A stretch of 64,000 nucleotides of DNA, from positions 1-64,000 of the forward strand of contig JBJHBJ010000005.1 in assembly GCA_050485425.1 (NCBI GenBank). The letters are read 5' to 3'. Of the stretch, positions 61,293 through 64,000 are shown piece after piece. The notes beneath the pieces were generated by a model, which was not told the DNA's origin, searched no databases, and was given only the letters and a program-made list of their open reading frames with translations. The number at the start of each line of letters is the position of its first letter. The first letter of the stretch is position 1. Origin of the DNA: LSCE01 sp050485425. Lineage in GTDB: Bacteria > Pseudomonadota > Gammaproteobacteria > Nitrococcales > Aquisalimonadaceae. Both the position numbers and the translations under genes were made by a program.

Positions 61293-62243
61293 ATGCTAGA
61301 GACTATTGTTTTTTCCCTGTTGAACGGGTTGCTGTACGGCATGCTGCTATTCATGCTGTCAAGCGGCCTCACCCTCATCTTCGGGATGATGGGCGTACTG
61401 AATTTTGCCCATGCCAGCTTCTACATGCTGGGTGCGTATTTCGCGTACACCATGGGCCTGTATACCGGCTTCTGGGTCGCCCTGTTCCTCGCACCGATCC
61501 TCGTCGGGGCACTGGGTGCCGCCGTGGAGCGCTGGGGCCTTCGCCACGTGCACCAGCACGGCCATGTGCCCGAGCTGCTGTTCACCTTCGGCCTTGCCTA
61601 CGTTATTGAAGAACTCGTCAGGCTGTTCTACGGCACCATTCCGATGGACTACCGGATGCCGGACAGCCTGAATTTCGCGCTGTTCTCGCTGTTCGGCACC
61701 AATTACCCGGCGTTCCGCGTGTTCGTGCTGGTGATTGCGGTGCTGATGTTCGTCGGCCTGTTCATCCTGTTGAAGAAGACCCGTGCCGGGTTGATCATCC
61801 AGGGTTCGCTGTCCCGCCCCGACATGGTGTCCGCACTGGGGCACAACGTCCCGCAAGTGTTCATGTGGGTGTTCGCCTTCGGGACGGCACTGGCCGCGCT
61901 GGGCGGCGTGGTGGGCGGTATCCACTTCGTCACCGAGCCGGGCATGGCCTTCATGATGGGACCCATCGTGTTCGTAGTTGTTGTGCTCGGAGGGCTCGGC
62001 TCGATACCGGGGGCGCTGATTGCGTCGATGATCATCGGCATCCTGCAGACCTTCGTGCTCTCGGTGGATTTCTCCATGGCCCACGTCGCTGAGTGGCTCG
62101 GGGTCACCCTGCCACGAGACCACTTCTTCTCCACGCTGTTCTATCTGGACAGCACGCGGATCGCGCCGGTACTGCCCTTCCTGATCCTGGTACTGACGCT
62201 GATTTTCCGCCCACGTGGAATTCTGGGGAAACGTGAAGCATGA
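61293..62243 (+). CDS. Branched-chain-type ABC permease, LivH-like
   Basis: Inner-membrane permease of 316 residues with about eight membrane segments. Features include GLLYGMLLFMLSSGLTLIFG, the segment MMGVLNFAHASFYMLGAY (NFAHA is a family mark), and VFVVVVLGGLGSIPGALIAS. Forms the channel with the LivM-like protein. Its stop overlaps the livM-like ATG by four bases. GGGAG lies eight bases before ATG 61293. Confidence 0.94.
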   Translation: MLETIVFSLLNGLLYGMLLFMLSSGLTLIFGMMGVLNFAHASFYMLGAYFAYTMGLYTGFWVALFLAPILVGALGAAVERWGLRHVHQHGHVPELLFTFGLAYVIEELVRLFYGTIPMDYRMPDSLNFALFSLFGTNYPAFRVFVLVIAVLMFVGLFILLKKTRAGLIIQGSLSRPDMVSALGHNVPQVFMWVFAFGTALAALGGVVGGIHFVTEPGMAFMMGPIVFVVVVLGGLGSIPGALIASMIIGILQTFVLSVDFSMAHVAEWLGVTLPRDHFFSTLFYLDSTRIAPVLPFLILVLTLIFRPRGILGKREA

Positions 62244-63541
62244 GCACAATACAACAGGAAAGACTTGCAACGCAGGCAGGCGGCGCCTCGCAGATCTGGG
62301 TTCGCCAGCTCTGGCCGTGGGCGGTCGCGGCCGTACTCGCCATCCTCGCACCGATGGTGTTCAGCTCCGGGCACGACATCCACATGCTCAGTTCCATGGG
62401 CATCATGGTGGTGTTTGCGCTGTCCTACAACATGCTGCTGGGCAACACCGGCCTGCTGTCGTTTGGCCACGCGGTGTACTTCGGGCTGGGCGCATACATC
62501 GCCATGCACGTGCTCCGTTACACCAACGACGCCGTACTGGACGGGACCGGCTATGGTGTACCCATCGAGCTGATCCCGCTGGTGGGCGGTCTCGCCGGTC
62601 TGTTCTTCGGGATCATCTTCGGGGCAGTCTCAACCCGTCGCGCCGGCGTCGTGTTCGCCATGATCTCGCTGGGCATCGTCGGCCTGGTGGAGGCGAGTTC
62701 GCTGGCATTCACCGGTTTCTTCGGCGGTGAGGCCGGCCTGTTCGGCGACCGCGAGGACGTGAACTCCCTGTTCGGCGTGGATTACAGCGGTAGCCTCAGC
62801 GTGTACTACCTGGTGGTCGCCTGGGGCTTCATTGCCGCCGCGCTGATGTTCCTGCTGAGGAAAACCCCACTGGGCTGGATGGCCAACGCCGTCCGGGACA
62901 ACCCGGAGCGCGCGCAGTTCGTCGGCTACAACACGCAGATGGTGCGCTTCCTGCAGTTCTGCCTGTCCGCCTTCTTCGCGGGCGTTGCGGGTGGTCTGTT
63001 CGTGCTGGTGGAGGAGATCGTCACCGACGAGGCGGTGGGCTTCCTGCTCTCCGGCGAAGTGCTGCTGGCAGCCTATATCGGCGGCATCGGATTCTTCCTG
63101 GGGCCGGTTATCGGGGCCATCCTGGTGGTTTACCTGGAGAGTAACCTGAGCGCCGTTTCGGACGCCTGGCTGCTCTATTTCGGCGTCCTGTTCATCACCG
63201 TGGTGATGTTCGCACCGATGGGCCTGGTGGGCATCATCTTCCAGCACTGGACGAACTTCCGCTCCGGCGGCTGGCGCGGCACCCTGCTTGCCCGTGGTTA
63301 CTGCATGGCCGCGGCGCTGGTAGGCCTGCTCGGCTTCGTATGCATCGTCGAGATGGCCTACCACTACCTGCGCTCCTGGGATCCCAGCCAGCCGATGACG
63401 CTGTTCGTGACCGATGTGGTGACCACCACCGCCACGCCATGGCTGGTCTCGGTCGCCATTCTGGCCGCCGGCCTGGGCGCCTTCATCTTCCACGCGCTGC
63501 CCATGCTGCGCCGCGCTGCCGATGCTGCGGGAGGTAAGTAA
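62240..63541 (+). CDS. Branched-chain-type ABC permease, LivM-like
   Basis: Inner-membrane permease of 433 residues. LivM marks: LSYNMLLGNTGLLSFGHAVY and the coupling region TPLGWMANAVRDNPERAQFVG, then AGVAGGLFVLVEEIVTDEAVG. It is longer than usual by about 90 C-terminal residues that include two more hydrophobic segments (from about residue 350), a variation seen in some members. Its TAA overlaps the next ATG (TAATG). Confidence 0.93.
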   Translation: MSTIQQERLATQAGGASQIWVRQLWPWAVAAVLAILAPMVFSSGHDIHMLSSMGIMVVFALSYNMLLGNTGLLSFGHAVYFGLGAYIAMHVLRYTNDAVLDGTGYGVPIELIPLVGGLAGLFFGIIFGAVSTRRAGVVFAMISLGIVGLVEASSLAFTGFFGGEAGLFGDREDVNSLFGVDYSGSLSVYYLVVAWGFIAAALMFLLRKTPLGWMANAVRDNPERAQFVGYNTQMVRFLQFCLSAFFAGVAGGLFVLVEEIVTDEAVGFLLSGEVLLAAYIGGIGFFLGPVIGAILVVYLESNLSAVSDAWLLYFGVLFITVVMFAPMGLVGIIFQHWTNFRSGGWRGTLLARGYCMAAALVGLLGFVCIVEMAYHYLRSWDPSQPMTLFVTDVVTTTATPWLVSVAILAAGLGAFIFHALPMLRRAADAAGGK

Positions 63542-64000
63542 TGAGTACGCAGAACGCTCTGACCCTGTCCGGCGTCAAGAAGAACTTCGGCAAGGCCGAG
63601 ATCATTCGCGGCGTGGATCTGGACATCCGGGAAAATGAACGGCACGTGATCATCGGCCCGAACGGCGCCGGCAAATCCACGCTGTTCAACCTGATCAGCG
63701 GTCGCATGGATGTGACCGCAGGCGACATCAAGCTGTTTGGCAACACCATCAGCGGGATGAGCCCGCACAAGGTCAACCGCATGGGGCTCAGCCGGAGCTT
63801 CCAGGTCACCAACCTGTTCCCGAACATGACCACCTTCCAGAACCTGAAGTGTGCCCTGCTGTGGGACATGAAACACCGCTATGCCTTCTGGAAGCTGGTG
63901 AACCGGCAGCATGAGGTGACGGAGAAAGCGGAACAGTTGATGGAGCAGCTCAACCTGGTCCATCGCCGGGATGTGCCCGCAGGCCTGCTGACCTATGCGG
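63541..64000 (+). CDS. ABC transporter ATP-binding protein, LivG-like (3' end outside window)
   Basis: Visible 153 codons. MSTQNALTLSGVKKNFGKAE precedes Walker A GPNGAGKST (HVIIGPNGAGKSTLFNLISG) and the Q-loop region GLSRSFQVTNLF. The frame is open to base 64000 and the ABC signature lies beyond the window. A LivF-like ATPase gene is expected next. Confidence 0.93.
   Translation, partial: MSTQNALTLSGVKKNFGKAEIIRGVDLDIRENERHVIIGPNGAGKSTLFNLISGRMDVTAGDIKLFGNTISGMSPHKVNRMGLSRSFQVTNLFPNMTTFQNLKCALLWDMKHRYAFWKLVNRQHEVTEKAEQLMEQLNLVHRRDVPAGLLTYA

Noticed and set aside
1..64000. tRNA, rRNA or riboswitch genes
   Set aside because: No cloverleaf-like, rRNA-like or recognised riboswitch sequence was seen in the intergenic regions; a covariance-model scan would be needed to exclude small RNAs.

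Overview
The window is GC-rich bacterial chromosome, almost fully coding, with no rRNA, tRNA, CRISPR array, prophage or intact transposase that I could find. Gene content (dapD-arsC-like-dapE, TmcA with a Walker-type helicase domain, TrmO, YkgJ, SseB, HrpB, malate synthase G, a duplicated FadD and a FadB/FadA beta-oxidation cluster) points to a gammaproteobacterium. The style resembles halophilic or aerobic heterotrophic lineages such as the Ectothiorhodospiraceae/Chromatiales or Oceanospirillales, but the exact group is inference.

Layout. 1-2113: end of the lysine/diaminopimelate operon (dapD, yffB-like, dapE). 2114-3975: an accessory islet with a secreted YadA-head-like repeat protein and a tiny lipoprotein, bracketed by inverted copies of a 37-bp repeat. 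3976-9475 (minus): a tightly overlapping set of penicillin-acylase-like enzyme, TrmO, a YkgJ-type Cys-cluster protein and TmcA. 9747-11921: malate synthase G. 11972-15707 (minus): CDF transporter, SseB, a CAP/SCP lipoprotein and a UraA-type permease. 16016-16219: cold-shock protein with a promoter-like element and a long leader. 16400-16870: flavodoxin-fold protein. 16884-20391 (minus): TAXI-type TRAP transporter (binding protein, DUF1850 protein, fused permease). 20584-29640: HDOD regulator, two MATE pumps, DacB (PBP4), HrpB helicase, hemolysin-III-like membrane protein. 29692-35072: DUF3750 protein, crotonase-family enzyme, cyclopropane fatty acid synthase, SDR, MFS transporter.

35292-47708 is the most interesting part: six genes in one direction encode two parallel sets of circularly permuted ATP-grasp, alpha-E, and transglutaminase-like/DUF2126 proteins. 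In set 1 (ATP-grasp; alpha-E; transglutaminase-DUF2126) the expected catalytic residues are present. In set 2 (a second transglutaminase-DUF2126 protein; an ATP-grasp/alpha-E fusion) several are replaced, including the transglutaminase-like nucleophile Cys by His. A small transglutaminase-like protein with an intact Cys-His-Asp triad closes the operon. Families of this type are predicted, from published comparative genomics, to make or attach peptide-like tags; no product is known to me, and the usual companion proteasome-like Anbu peptidase is absent here.

47836-64000 is a fatty-acid or acyl-compound uptake and degradation region: cupin and TetR regulator on the minus strand, then divergently FadB-like, FadA-like and acyl-CoA dehydrogenase, two acyl-CoA ligases around a small beta-rich protein, a BASS-family transporter, and a Liv-type ABC importer (binding protein, two permeases, start of the ATPase) that runs off the window. 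Two CAC-N-AGTG palindromes between tetR and fadB, with centres 21 bp apart, are candidate TetR operators. Strong hairpins separate several genes of the cluster and probably set relative expression.
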